Part shown: piece by piece, positions 53,968 through 62,495 of the stretch
Position numbering within the stretch: position 1 is the first letter of the stretch
Layout of the letters: each line of letters begins with the position of its first letter
Notes under the pieces: model-generated
Told to the model about the DNA's origin: nothing
The model's input: only the letters and a program-made list of their open reading frames with translations
Database searches by the model: none
Position numbers and translations under genes: made by a program
Source of the DNA: Microbacterium sp. Leaf320
GTDB taxonomy: Bacteria; Actinomycetota; Actinomycetes; Actinomycetales; Microbacteriaceae
DNA length: 64,000 nt
Assembly (NCBI RefSeq): GCF_001423485.1
Contig: NZ_LMOD01000002.1
Span: forward strand, 519,890-583,889
Direction of reading: 5' to 3'

Positions 53968-55782
53968 TCACGGAAGCGGTCCGTAGAGCGACGGCGAGGT
54001 GCGAGCATCCGTCGTCTGCTCGAATGCGTAGGCCAGACCCAGCAGCGTGCCCTCGTCGAAGTCGCGTCCGAGGAACTCCAGGTTCACGCCGCTGCCGGGA
54101 ACGCTCTCGCCCGCGATCGTCTGACCCATCGGAACGGTGACGGACGGCATTCCGGTGTTCGGGCTCAACCTCATGTTGGTGCCCTGGGTTCCGTATGCGT
54201 TCGTGCTCGGGTAGATGATCGCGTCGAGGTCGAGATCCTCCATCATCTGCGTCACAAGGGTCTTGCCCGCTGCGATCTGCACGGTGTGCGAGCCGGTCTC
54301 GCCCGCCCATGCCTCGTACGTCGCATCGGTGACGGCGTTGCGTGCCTCATAGATCGATCGCCGCGAGGTCACGAAGCTGTTGGTCGCGAGGATGTCGGTC
54401 AGCGTCCGCGCCTCCACCGCGGGCCCGAGGTGGGTGGCGATGTACTCGTCGAGGTCGTGCAGGAACTCATTCGTCGATCCGGATCCCTCGTTCAGCACTG
54501 CGGCGAACTCCGCCGGAGGTGTCACGGTCACCACGGTCGCCCCCTGGGCGGTCAGCGCCGCGGTCGCCTCGGAGAAGAGTCGCACGGTGCCGGTGTTGGT
54601 GCCGACCATCGACGTGATGTAGCCGATGCGTGCTCCCTGGAGCGCATCCGGGTCGAGGAACGAGGTGTACGACTCGGGAACCAGACCCTGCTGACGCGAG
54701 GTGACGGGGTCGGCCTCGTCGACTCCGACCACCGCGTCGAGCGCGACGGCCGCGTCGATGACCGATCGGGCCATCGGTCCGCCGGTGTCCTGTGAGAGGG
54801 CCAGCGGGATGATGCCGTCGCGGCTGGCCAGCCCCACCGTGGGGCGGACGCCCACGAGCTGGTTGTACGACGACGGGACGCGGATGGAGCCACCGGTGTC
54901 GGTGCCGAAGCCGATCGCGGCGAGGTTCGCCGAGATGGCAGCCCCCGTGCCGCCGCTCGAGCCGCCGGCCGTCTTCGTGGTGTCGTACGGACTCGCCACG
55001 AGGGACGTCGCACCCGGATCCTGGAACGACGAGAACTCGGAGACGAATCCGTACGCGAACTCGTCGAGGCTGGCCTTCGCGAGGATCACCGCACCGTCGC
55101 TGCGCAGGCCGGTCACCATCGAGGCGTCGGTGGCCGTCTGGTTCTCATTCCAGCAGGCGCATCCGCCGGTGGTCACCATATCGACCGTGCCGTAGTTGTC
55201 CTTCAGCGCGATCGGCACGCCCAGGAGCATGCTCGTCATCCCCTCGGACGCTCGGATCCCGTCAGCTGCCGCTGCACTGGCGAGCGCCTGCTGATTCACC
55301 GTGATGATCGAGTTGAGAGCGCGACTCCCGCCGGGAACGACAGCCCGGTCGTAGGCCGCGATCCGGTCGAGGTACTCCTGGGTGATGCTCTGCGAGGTCG
55401 CGACCCCGGCATTCATAGCCGCCTGCATGTCGATCACCGAGGCTTCGACGAGTTCGAAAGGACCGTCGTCGTAGATGATCCGCTTCGACAGGTCGGCGAG
55501 ATCGAGGATCGTGAGCTCTCCGTCGGCGTCGGTGTCGAGGATCGACACGCGCGACCAGTCCGGAGAAGCGCTCGTGAGTCCCAGTGCATCGGCGGCGATC
55601 GTCAGATCCGCGGTCGTCACCATCGCATCGTCCGTGACGTCGAGGTCGCTGTAGTACGGCGGCAGACTGACGGACGCCGGAATCGGCGCCGCGATCGCGG
55701 ACCCGCTCGCCAGGCTTCCCGTGACGATCACAGTACCTGCGACCGAGACGGCAGCGACGATCCGGAGTGTGGTCTTCTTCAC
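53968..55782 (-). CDS. secreted amidase with N-terminal dockerin
   Basis: 604 residues: signal peptide (cleavage near residue 32), a dockerin type I domain at about 44-104, and an amidase-signature hydrolase domain at about 108-600. The dockerin has two Ca2+ loops: Asp48-x-Thr50-x-Asp52...Asp59-Leu and a canonical Asp83-x-Asp85-x-Asp87-Gly...Asp94-Leu. The amidase triad is Lys194 (IALKDNYG), Ser275 (AGGSSGGTG) and Ser299 (DTGGSIRVPS). Start is the GTG at 55782, with AGGAGAG about 10 bases upstream. The adjacent upstream gene encodes a wall-anchored cohesin, so the enzyme is probably held on the cell surface. The substrate (peptide, wall or environmental amide) is unknown. Confidence 0.82.
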   Translation of the reverse strand: MKKTTLRIVAAVSVAGTVIVTGSLASGSAIAAPIPASVSLPPYYSDLDVTDDAMVTTADLTIAADALGLTSASPDWSRVSILDTDADGELTILDLADLSKRIIYDDGPFELVEASVIDMQAAMNAGVATSQSITQEYLDRIAAYDRAVVPGGSRALNSIITVNQQALASAAAADGIRASEGMTSMLLGVPIALKDNYGTVDMVTTGGCACWNENQTATDASMVTGLRSDGAVILAKASLDEFAYGFVSEFSSFQDPGATSLVASPYDTTKTAGGSSGGTGAAISANLAAIGFGTDTGGSIRVPSSYNQLVGVRPTVGLASRDGIIPLALSQDTGGPMARSVIDAAVALDAVVGVDEADPVTSRQQGLVPESYTSFLDPDALQGARIGYITSMVGTNTGTVRLFSEATAALTAQGATVVTVTPPAEFAAVLNEGSGSTNEFLHDLDEYIATHLGPAVEARTLTDILATNSFVTSRRSIYEARNAVTDATYEAWAGETGSHTVQIAAGKTLVTQMMEDLDLDAIIYPSTNAYGTQGTNMRLSPNTGMPSVTVPMGQTIAGESVPGSGVNLEFLGRDFDEGTLLGLAYAFEQTTDARTSPSLYGPLP

Positions 55783-55832
55783 GGTCTTGTCTCTCCTGTT
55801 GTTCGGCAGCTGTGCTCGGATGTCGCGCGCGA

Positions 55833-56573
55833 TCATCGAGTCCTCCGTCGCACTGCGATGACCGTGCCCGCGGCGATGGCGGCGATCGCCCCTGCTCCGA
55901 GGATCAGCCACGGAGCGGCGTCGGCGCCCGTGACGGCGAGCGAGCCGTCGGAGGTGGAGCCCGACCCCGATCCTCCGCCGGTTCCGGGGTCGGCCCCGGC
56001 GGAACCGTCGTCACCAGAACCGGGTTCCGACCCGTCTTCGCCCGAGATCTCGACGATCGCCGACGTGCCGGCGGCGTTGGGATCGACCGTGGTCGGCTGG
56101 GCGTTCGAATCCACGATGCGCCCGGATGCGATCGCGAGCGAGGCATCTCCCGGCTCGAGCGCGGTGAAGCGGAGGGTCACGAGAGTCTGTGTTCCGGCGA
56201 GGCCGGGCGAGGTGCCGAGACGCGTGGCGGCGACCGCGATCTGCGCCCCGGTGTCGGCGGCCGATCCGAATCCGCCCGAGGGCAGGATCTGGCTGTCGGC
56301 GACGAAAGCGAGCAGATCCGGGTCGTAAGCGATGTCGAGCTCGTAGGCATAGGCATCGACCAGTCCGGTGAAGACCGCGGTGACCGTGACGGTGTCGCCG
56401 ACGGACACTGAGGTCGGAGCAGCCGTCAGTGCAACAGTGTCGTAGGCGACCGGAACGACGACGGCGGAGGCGGGCGATGCCACACCGAACACGAGGAGGG
56501 TCGAGGCCGCAAGAGCGGCACCAGCGGTGAGCACCCGCGCTCGGCGAGAGCGGGCAGGGGGATTCTCGGGCAT
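55833..56573 (-). CDS. wall-anchored single-cohesin protein (LAVTG sortase substrate)
   Basis: 246 residues: signal peptide (cleavage near ASA at 35-37), one cohesin domain at about 48-175 (VSVGDTVTVTAVFTG, AYAYELDIAYDPDLLAFV, LVTLRFTALEPGDASLAIASG), a Gly/Ser/Asp linker at about 178-210, LAVTG at 212-216, a hydrophobic helix at 221-241 and RRRTR. Cohesins bind dockerins in a Ca2+-dependent way; the next gene, 50 bases downstream, encodes a dockerin-bearing amidase. Anchoring would need a class E sortase, as found at 24868-25662. The pair lies between dnaN and recF, unusual for surface genes. Cohesin assignment rests on sequence pattern recognition, not a profile search. Confidence 0.78.
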   Translation of the reverse strand: MPENPPARSRRARVLTAGAALAASTLLVFGVASPASAVVVPVAYDTVALTAAPTSVSVGDTVTVTAVFTGLVDAYAYELDIAYDPDLLAFVADSQILPSGGFGSAADTGAQIAVAATRLGTSPGLAGTQTLVTLRFTALEPGDASLAIASGRIVDSNAQPTTVDPNAAGTSAIVEISGEDGSEPGSGDDGSAGADPGTGGGSGSGSTSDGSLAVTGADAAPWLILGAGAIAAIAAGTVIAVRRRTR

Positions 56574-56609
56574 GCGGAACGTCTTTCGTCTGGAGAGACG
56601 AGCGCGGCC

Positions 56610-56634
56610 GCACGGCTATGCGGAGCAGCCGTGC
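56610..56634. terminator. Possible dnaN terminator/leader hairpin
   Basis: 8-bp stem GCACGGCT / AGCCGTGC with a 9-base loop in the 147-base gap between dnaN and the cohesin gene. Without a U-tract; could end dnaN transcription and make the cohesin-amidase pair a separate unit. Confidence 0.4.
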
Positions 56635-56720
56635 TCTGGGGTACGGCTGACTCTCGCAGTCTGGTGTTTCGCGTTCTGAGCGTCGCTATTTCCGGCAGGT
56701 AACGGCCGGACGCGGATGAC

Positions 56721-57863
56721 TCAGCGCAGCAGGAGGTTGGGCTGCAGCAGGTACTTGAAAGAGTCGAGACCTGCCTGATCGACAGAGGTCTGGCTCGTGA
56801 TCAGCACCGGGCTGAGCTTGTTCGCGTTGTCGCTCGAGGTGAACGTGACGCGCACGAACTCGCTCTTCACGGCGCCCAGGGCCTCGATCAGGTACTGCGG
56901 ATTGAGCCCGAGGGTGACGTCGTCTCCACCGGAGAGGATCGCATCGACCGACTCGGAGGCCCGCGCGTGCTCGCTGCCTGATGCGTCCATCGTGACGCCA
57001 TCGCTCGAGAACGTGAAACGCAGCGGGGCTGCACGGTCGAGAACCAGCGACACACGGCGCACGGCCTCGACGAGATCTGCGGTGTTGACGACCGCGTAGT
57101 GCTCGGTCTGCTCGGGGAAAAGACGGCGGACCGGCGGGAAGTTGCCCTTGATCAGCAGCGATGTGACTGTCTTGTTGCCTGCCGTGAACGCGATGATCTC
57201 GCGGTCGCCGGCTCCGGAGAACGCGATCTGGATCGTGCCGGCGTGACCGAACGTCTTTCCGACCTCGAGGAGCGTGCGAGCGGGGACGAGTGCGGTCGCC
57301 TCTACGGCTTCGCCGTCCCACGGGACGTCACGCAGAGAGACACGGTAGCGGTCGGTTGCGACCAGGCTCAGCGTGTGGCCGGAGACCTCGAGCTGCACAC
57401 CGGTGAGCACCGGGGTGACATCGTCGCGCGATGCCGCGAAGCCGACCTGCGCGATCGCGGTGCCGAAGTCGTCTGCCGGAACGACACCGGAGGATCCGGA
57501 GACCTCGGGAATCGAGGGATATTCCTCTACCGGCATGGCCGCGAGTGTGAATCGAGCGGAACCGCAGCTGACCGTGATGCTGCCGTCGTCCTCGACGGCG
57601 ATCTCGATCGGAGCGTTGGGAAGTCGGCTGGCGATGTCGGAGAGGAGGCGACCGTGCACCAGGATCGTGCCCGGGGTGTCGACAGTCGCTTCGATCGTCG
57701 TACGCGCCGAGGCCTCGTAGTCGAAGGCCGAGAGCGTGAGGCCGGAGCCGTCGGCTTCGATCAGGACTCCGGCGAGGATCGGCTGAGGATTGCGCTGGGG
57801 AAGCAGCTTGACGACGAACGAGACAGCCTCGCTGAAGACATCGCGGTTGACCTGAAACCTCAC
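56721..57863 (-). CDS. dnaN: DNA polymerase III sliding clamp (beta subunit)
   Basis: 380-residue beta clamp, three repeated DNA-clamp domains (about 1-120, 128-245, 250-378). Begins MRFQVNRDVFSEAVSFVVKLLPQRNPQPILAGV and ends with the ALGAVKSEFVRVTFTSSDNANKLSPVLI pattern and a C-terminal LQPNLLLR. It lies downstream of dnaA across oriC, same strand. Confidence 0.96.
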   Translation of the reverse strand: MRFQVNRDVFSEAVSFVVKLLPQRNPQPILAGVLIEADGSGLTLSAFDYEASARTTIEATVDTPGTILVHGRLLSDIASRLPNAPIEIAVEDDGSITVSCGSARFTLAAMPVEEYPSIPEVSGSSGVVPADDFGTAIAQVGFAASRDDVTPVLTGVQLEVSGHTLSLVATDRYRVSLRDVPWDGEAVEATALVPARTLLEVGKTFGHAGTIQIAFSGAGDREIIAFTAGNKTVTSLLIKGNFPPVRRLFPEQTEHYAVVNTADLVEAVRRVSLVLDRAAPLRFTFSSDGVTMDASGSEHARASESVDAILSGGDDVTLGLNPQYLIEALGAVKSEFVRVTFTSSDNANKLSPVLITSQTSVDQAGLDSFKYLLQPNLLLR

Positions 57864-58019
57864 GGGTGCTCCCTTGTCGTCGTTCTGAGACGTGTCGTCA
57901 TCGGTCCTGCCGGTGCAGGGCTTCCCATGCTAGCCCCACAGCAGGTCGGATCCCTAGGGCCGGGGCGAAGCTCGGGCCTGTCGGGCTTTCCCCACCGTCT
58001 GGTGATCGGATCGCCCCTG

Positions 58020-58250
58020 AATTGAATTAACTCCTTAACGGTGTTAACACCTGTGGATACTGTGGATAACTCGGTGGAAAGCAGACGCGAGTAGGGAACT
58101 ACACGGTTGTCACTTGTGGAATCCCTGAGGAATACGCGGGTGGACGGGCTGCGCCGGTCGGAGCGCTCTCCCCCGGTTATCCACAGGTTCGTCCGTTTCC
58201 CCCACATTCGTCCCGACCTGAACGCGATCCATCCACAAGTTATCCACATG
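58020..58250. other. oriC: Chromosomal replication origin oriC
   Basis: The 494-base dnaA-dnaN gap holds an AT-rich start (58021-58050, candidate unwinding element) and DnaA boxes: TGTGGATAC (58052-58060), TGTGGATAA (58061-58069), TTATCCACA (58177-58185) and TTATCCACA (58240-58248), plus weaker sites at 58229-58237 and near 58115. TGTTAACA at 58042-58049 is two bases from the first box. This is the standard origin position in actinobacteria. Confidence 0.9.
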
Positions 58251-58299
58251 TGCAAACTGGCATCAATCCGCACTCGCGGATGCCTCCCAGACGCACGAG

Positions 58300-58339
58300 A
58301 AGGGGGTCGCAGCGTCCCATCGGACCCTGCGACCCCCTT
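58300..58339 (-). terminator. dnaA terminator
   Basis: 13-bp stem AAGGGGGTCGCAG / CTGCGACCCCCTT, 19 bases after the dnaA stop, before oriC; would prevent dnaA transcription through the origin. Confidence 0.8.
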
Positions 58340-58357
58340 TTGCGAGGCGTCGTGCGC

Positions 58358-59749
58358 TCAGCGGCGACCGAGCTGCGTGGTGATCTCGGTCACCTGGTTG
58401 TAGATCGAACGTCGCTCCTTCATGAGCTCGCTGATCTTCTTGTAGGCGTACATGACCGTCGTGTGATCGCGATTGCCGAACAGCTGTCCGATCTTGGGCA
58501 GCGAGAGGCTCGTGCGCTCCCGGCAGAGATACATCGCGATCTGTCGAGACGTCGCGATCTGCTGCGAGCGGCTCGACCCGTACAGATCGTCGACTGTCAG
58601 CTTGAAGTACTGTGCGGTCGCCGTGATGATGTCCGTCGGCGAGATGATGTTGTCCTCGGCCGTGTCGATGATGTCGCGGAGCACCGTCTGGGCGAGCGAG
58701 ATGTCGAGGGCTGAGCGGTTCAGGCTCGCGAACGCCGAGACACGGATCAGTGCGCCCTCGAGTTCGCGGATGTTCGAGGAGACGACGGTCGCGATGTACT
58801 CGAGTACCTCGTCGGGAATATGGAGAGCCTCGCTCTGCGCCTTCTTGCGGAGGATCGCGATGCGGGTCTCGAGGTCGGGAGCCTGCACGTCGGTGATCAG
58901 ACCCCACTCGAACCGGCTGCGCATCCGGTCCTCGAAGCCGGTCAGGTGCTTCGGCGCCACATCGCTCGTGATCACGACCTGTTTGTTGTGGTCGTGCAGC
59001 GTGTTGAAGGTGTGGAAGAAGGCTTCCTGAGTCTCGGCACGGCCCTGGAGGAACTGGATGTCGTCGATCAGGAGGATGTCGACGTCGCGGTACCGCGCCT
59101 GGAAGGCGGCACCGCGGTTGTTCGCGATCGAGTTGATGAAGTCGTTCGTGAATTCCTCGCTCGAGACGTACCTGACCTTCACCCCTGCATAGAGGGATTG
59201 GGCGTAGTCGCCGATCGCGTGGAGGAGGTGGGTCTTGCCGAGCCCGGAGTCTCCGTAGATGAAGAGCGGGTTGTACGCCTTGGCGGGAGCTTCTGCGACC
59301 GCGACCGCTGCGGCGTGGGCGAAGCGGTTGGACTGCCCGATGACGAAGTTGTCGAAGGTGTACTTCGGGTTGAGGCGCGATTCGTGGCGGAGCTGCGTCG
59401 GCTGCTCCATGGGCGACTCTACCCGGATCTGCTCCTGGCGGCCGTAATCCGCGACGGCGATGGGTGCGGTCGGCTGCTCGGCGAGCTCGTGGTTGACCAC
59501 GACGCGGTACGAGGTCACCTCCTGGCCGATGTGAGAGAGCGCCTCCATGATCGGCAGCCGCAGACGCTTGTTGATCTGCGCTGCGGTGAGGTCGTTGGGG
59601 ACCTCCAGATAGAGCGTCGCCGACATGACGCCGGCGGGGACCGCGAGGCTGAGGAACCCCTGCAGTTGCGGGGTCACCCGGTCATCGGCCTCGAGCAGGT
59701 CCTGCACCGTGGTCCAGATCGGAACGTCGGGCTGGGCAGGTGATGACAT
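58358..59749 (-). CDS. dnaA: chromosomal replication initiator protein DnaA
   Basis: 463-residue AAA+ initiator. Domain I about 1-90, linker 95-125, AAA+ domain 127-335 with Walker A GDSGLGKT (166-173) and Walker B DILLIDDIQF, and DNA-binding domain IV at about 350-463 with the DnaA signature RDHTTVMYAYKKI. ATG at 59749 chosen for family N-terminus; the frame is open upstream without start evidence. Binds the DnaA boxes downstream (oriC) and upstream of its own gene. Confidence 0.97.
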   Translation of the reverse strand: MSSPAQPDVPIWTTVQDLLEADDRVTPQLQGFLSLAVPAGVMSATLYLEVPNDLTAAQINKRLRLPIMEALSHIGQEVTSYRVVVNHELAEQPTAPIAVADYGRQEQIRVESPMEQPTQLRHESRLNPKYTFDNFVIGQSNRFAHAAAVAVAEAPAKAYNPLFIYGDSGLGKTHLLHAIGDYAQSLYAGVKVRYVSSEEFTNDFINSIANNRGAAFQARYRDVDILLIDDIQFLQGRAETQEAFFHTFNTLHDHNKQVVITSDVAPKHLTGFEDRMRSRFEWGLITDVQAPDLETRIAILRKKAQSEALHIPDEVLEYIATVVSSNIRELEGALIRVSAFASLNRSALDISLAQTVLRDIIDTAEDNIISPTDIITATAQYFKLTVDDLYGSSRSQQIATSRQIAMYLCRERTSLSLPKIGQLFGNRDHTTVMYAYKKISELMKERRSIYNQVTEITTQLGRR

Positions 59750-59798
59750 GACGCTCCGTGCTGGGGATGCGGAGGGGCGTCGAAAAAGGCGTCCCCCC

Positions 59799-59907
59799 TG
59801 TGGATAACTTCGGATGCCACGGTAGTCACCGCGGCTGGGAACGGCAACCTGCCCTGGAGAATCCGCGCGCGTGTTGCGCATACGTGCATGCCACGGGTTG
59901 TGGATAA
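59799..59907. promoter_or_regulatory. DnaA boxes in the dnaA-rpmH region
   Basis: TGTGGATAA at 59799-59807 and 59899-59907 in the 316-base gap between dnaA and rpmH, probably for DnaA autoregulation. The rest of the gap contains the divergent promoters; a TTGACT candidate -35 for rpmH is near 59991, with no convincing -10. Confidence 0.7.
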
Positions 59908-60065
59908 TAGCTGTGCGGATCGTGCCGGAGGTCGAGGTCGAAGCGCGCAGATTTGCTCTGCGCGCCGTCAAGACGTACCCTTAATCGGTTGACTTATGCC
60001 TGAATGGCAGATCCCTATGTCTCCGGTCAAATCGATCCCGGTGGCAGCATTCCCGGAGTGATTTC

Positions 60066-60203
60066 ATGAGCAAGCGCACTTACCAGCCCAACAACCGTCG
60101 TCGCGCCAAGAAGCACGGCTTCCGCCTTCGCATGCGCACCCGCGCCGGCCGCGCCATCCTCTCGGCTCGTCGCGCGAAGGGCCGCACCGAGCTCTCCGCG
60201 TAG
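60066..60203 (+). CDS. rpmH: 50S ribosomal protein L34
   Basis: 45-residue, highly basic ribosomal protein starting [19 protein letters not shown] and containing the conserved [19 protein letters not shown] block. ATG at 60066. First gene of the plus-strand rpmH-rnpA-yidD-yidC-jag-rsmG operon, divergent from dnaA; the standard origin-flanking arrangement. Confidence 0.97.
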   Translation: MSKRTYQPNNRRRAKKHGFRLRMRTRAGRAILSARRAKGRTELSA

Positions 60204-60209
60204 ACCGCT

Positions 60210-60554
60210 GTGCTCGCCCGCCCGTTTCGTGTGACCCGCGGGAGCGACTATCGACTGGTCGTTCGACGCGGATCCCGTTGTGGCGGAGCCAAGGTCGTCA
60301 CCTCGATGCTGACGACGGGCGAGAGCAGAGCCGCGAGGTTCGGATTCATCATCAGCAAGCAGGTGGGCACCGCTGTGGTGCGCAACACCGTCCGTCGGCG
60401 ACTCAAAGCCGTCTGTGCGGAGGCGCTTCCGCGGGTACCCGAGGGCACGGATGTCGTCATCCGTGCCCTTCCTGCGTCCGCGACCGCCAGCTACGCCGAG
60501 CTGAGTGCCGACGTGAATCGATGTCTCGACCGTCTCGGGCAGGCGCGAGCATGA
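60210..60554 (+). CDS. rnpA: ribonuclease P protein component
   Basis: 114-residue basic protein subunit of RNase P (5' maturation of tRNA). The RNR motif region VVRNTVRRRLKAVC (about 55-68) is intact, as is the N-terminal FRVTRGSDYR. GTG start at 60210, six bases after the rpmH stop; stop overlaps yidD (ATGA). Confidence 0.93.
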   Translation: MLARPFRVTRGSDYRLVVRRGSRCGGAKVVTSMLTTGESRAARFGFIISKQVGTAVVRNTVRRRLKAVCAEALPRVPEGTDVVIRALPASATASYAELSADVNRCLDRLGQARA

Positions 60555-60901
60555 CCGCCCTTCCCGCATCTTCGATCGGCACGGGACACATGCGCTCAGG
60601 GGATCTGCTGCGCAGCATCCCGTTGGCACCGAGGAATCTCGTTCTGGGGTTCCTGGCCGGCTACCGCAAGGTGATCTCTCCGATGTATGGGGATGTCTGT
60701 GCCTACTACCCGTCCTGTTCCGCTTACGCTGTAGGTGCGGTGCAACAGCACGGCGCCGCGCGGGGAACGATGCTCTCGGCATGGCGCATCCTCCGTTGCA
60801 ACCCCTGGAGCCACGGCGGCGTCGATGACGTCCGTCCTCACGAACATTTCCGTTATGACCTGACCGCTCACGGTTTCGTCGTCCCTTCCCGAAAGGACTG
60901 A
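60551..60901 (+). CDS. yidD: membrane protein insertion efficiency factor YidD
   Basis: 116-residue YidD-family protein that assists YidC. The conserved Cys-containing core CAYYPSCSAYAVGAVQQHG and WRILRCNPWSHGG are complete, with the amphipathic N-terminal helix RNLVLGFLAGYRKVISP. ATG at 60551 overlaps the rnpA stop. The tail (about 100-116) is longer than in many homologues. Confidence 0.93.
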   Translation: MTALPASSIGTGHMRSGDLLRSIPLAPRNLVLGFLAGYRKVISPMYGDVCAYYPSCSAYAVGAVQQHGAARGTMLSAWRILRCNPWSHGGVDDVRPHEHFRYDLTAHGFVVPSRKD

Positions 60902-60904
60902 TCG

Positions 60905-61975
60905 GTGGGTCTTGACCTTCTGCTCGCCAGCACCACCCCGTCGCCGGCGCCCGCCGCCGGCGGCTTCGACCTGATCGGAACCATCCTGTGGCCGCTCAAG
61001 TGGCTCGTCGAGATGGTGCTCGTCGCCTGGCACTGGCTGCTGACGGCGGTCGGTCTTCCGGCGGCATCCGGTCTGACCTGGGTCCTGTCGATCGTCGGCC
61101 TCGTCATCGTCGTCCGTGCTGCGCTCATCCCGCTCTTCGTGAAGCAGATCAAGAGCCAGCGGAAGATGATGGAAATTGCTCCTGAACTGCGAAAAGTTCA
61201 GGAGAAGTATCGCGGCAAGAAGGATCAGCTCTCTCGCGAGGCCATGAGCCGCGAGACCATGGCGCTGTATAAGAAGCACGGCACGACGCCGATGTCGAGC
61301 TGTCTTCCGCTGCTGGTGCAGATGCCGATCTTCTTCTCGCTGTTCAGTGTGCTGAGTGATGTCTCCAAGCACCACAACCTCGGCGTCGGCGGTGTCGGTC
61401 TGCTGAACGCGGAGCTCACCGAGCAGTTCTACAACGCTGAGCTCTTCGGTGTGGCATCTCTGCACGAGACGCTCGGCAACGCGGTGGACGCCGGCAACAC
61501 CACTGCGATCATCATCCTCGTGACGCTCGTCGTGCTCATGATCGCGTCGCAGTTCTTCACTCAGCTGCAGATCATCTCGAAGAACCTGTCGCCCGAGGCC
61601 AAGACCGGCCAGGCGTACCAGATGCAGAAGATCATGCTCTACATCCTTCCGCTGGGCTTCATCTTCTCGGGAATCTTCTTCCCGCTCGGCGTCGTCGTGT
61701 ACTGGTTCATCTCGAACCTCTGGACGATGGGTCAGCAGTTCCTCGTCATCCGTGAGATGCCGACTCCGGGCTCTGAGGCTGCCAAGGCGCGCGAAGAGCG
61801 ACTCGCTCGCAAGGGCAAGGCGATCGATGCATCGGGCAAGGTCGTTCCGATGGCCGCCTACGAGGCAGAACAGCAGCGGATGCTCGAAGAGGTGGAGCGT
61901 GCGAAGGCACAGACTCCCAAGCGTCAGCAGCCCGTGGGCAAGAAGCGTTCGAAGAAGAAGGGGAGCGGTTCGTGA
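60905..61975 (+). CDS. yidC: membrane protein insertase YidC
   Basis: 356-residue YidC/Oxa1 insertase. Five transmembrane helices, at about 20-40, 56-78, 131-152, 193-220 and 241-270. The conserved region between helices (RKMMEIAPELRKVQEKYRGK) and the arginine for the hydrophilic groove are present, and the tail is Lys/Arg-rich (KKRSKKKGSGS) for ribosome contact. GTG at 60905, three bases after the yidD stop; stop overlaps jag. Confidence 0.95.
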   Translation: MGLDLLLASTTPSPAPAAGGFDLIGTILWPLKWLVEMVLVAWHWLLTAVGLPAASGLTWVLSIVGLVIVVRAALIPLFVKQIKSQRKMMEIAPELRKVQEKYRGKKDQLSREAMSRETMALYKKHGTTPMSSCLPLLVQMPIFFSLFSVLSDVSKHHNLGVGGVGLLNAELTEQFYNAELFGVASLHETLGNAVDAGNTTAIIILVTLVVLMIASQFFTQLQIISKNLSPEAKTGQAYQMQKIMLYILPLGFIFSGIFFPLGVVVYWFISNLWTMGQQFLVIREMPTPGSEAAKAREERLARKGKAIDASGKVVPMAAYEAEQQRMLEEVERAKAQTPKRQQPVGKKRSKKKGSGS

Positions 61976-62463
61976 CCGACAACGTGACTGAGATCGTGGA
62001 GCCCACGGTCGCCGAGCTGGAGAACGAGGGCGATGTCGCAGCCGACTACCTCGAAGAGCTCCTCGACATCGCCGACATCGACGGCGATCTGAACCTCGAT
62101 GTGCGGCAGGGGCGTGCCTATGTCTCGGTCGAGGCGGAGGGCGACGGACTTGCGCTCCTTTCGGCTCCCGACACGGTGCAGGCTCTTCAGGAGCTGACAC
62201 GTCTGGCAGTGCAGAGCAAGACAGGTTCGTTCTCGCGTCTGATCCTCGATATCGGCGGGTCGCGCGACACGCGTCGTCGCCAGCTCGAGACTCTGGTCAA
62301 CGCCGCAGCCGCGAAGCTCGACGACGGTGCAACGCAGGCCTCCCTGCCTGCAATGTCGAGCTACGAACGCAAGCTGGTGCATGATATCGCCGCTGATCAG
62401 GGACTTGTCTCGGAGTCGTATGGTGAAGGTGCTGACCGGCACACCGTTCTCCGCCGTCGCTGA
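61972..62463 (+). CDS. jag: Jag/KhpB RNA-binding protein (KH-R3H)
   Basis: 163-residue RNA-binding protein: KH-like domain at about 40-105 (YVSVEAEGDGLALLSAPDTVQALQELTRLA) and R3H domain at about 105-160 (SYERKLVHDIAADQGLVSESYGEG..HTVLRR, with conserved Arg/His). Acidic N-terminus. GTG start overlaps the yidC stop (GTGA). Confidence 0.9.
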   Translation: MTDNVTEIVEPTVAELENEGDVAADYLEELLDIADIDGDLNLDVRQGRAYVSVEAEGDGLALLSAPDTVQALQELTRLAVQSKTGSFSRLILDIGGSRDTRRRQLETLVNAAAAKLDDGATQASLPAMSSYERKLVHDIAADQGLVSESYGEGADRHTVLRRR

Positions 62464-62495
62464 CGTTCACGCGAAACATTGATCGGGATGCTGTT

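Noticed and set aside
60596..62200. 534-codon frame antisense to yidD, yidC and jag
   Set aside because: Spans three certain genes in antisense and is low-complexity, with long Arg/His/Asp runs.
62465..62480. Possible fifth parS (ACGTTCACGCGAAACA) before rsmG
   Set aside because: Four mismatches to the 16-bp consensus, including one in the central CACGTG; unlikely to bind ParB well.
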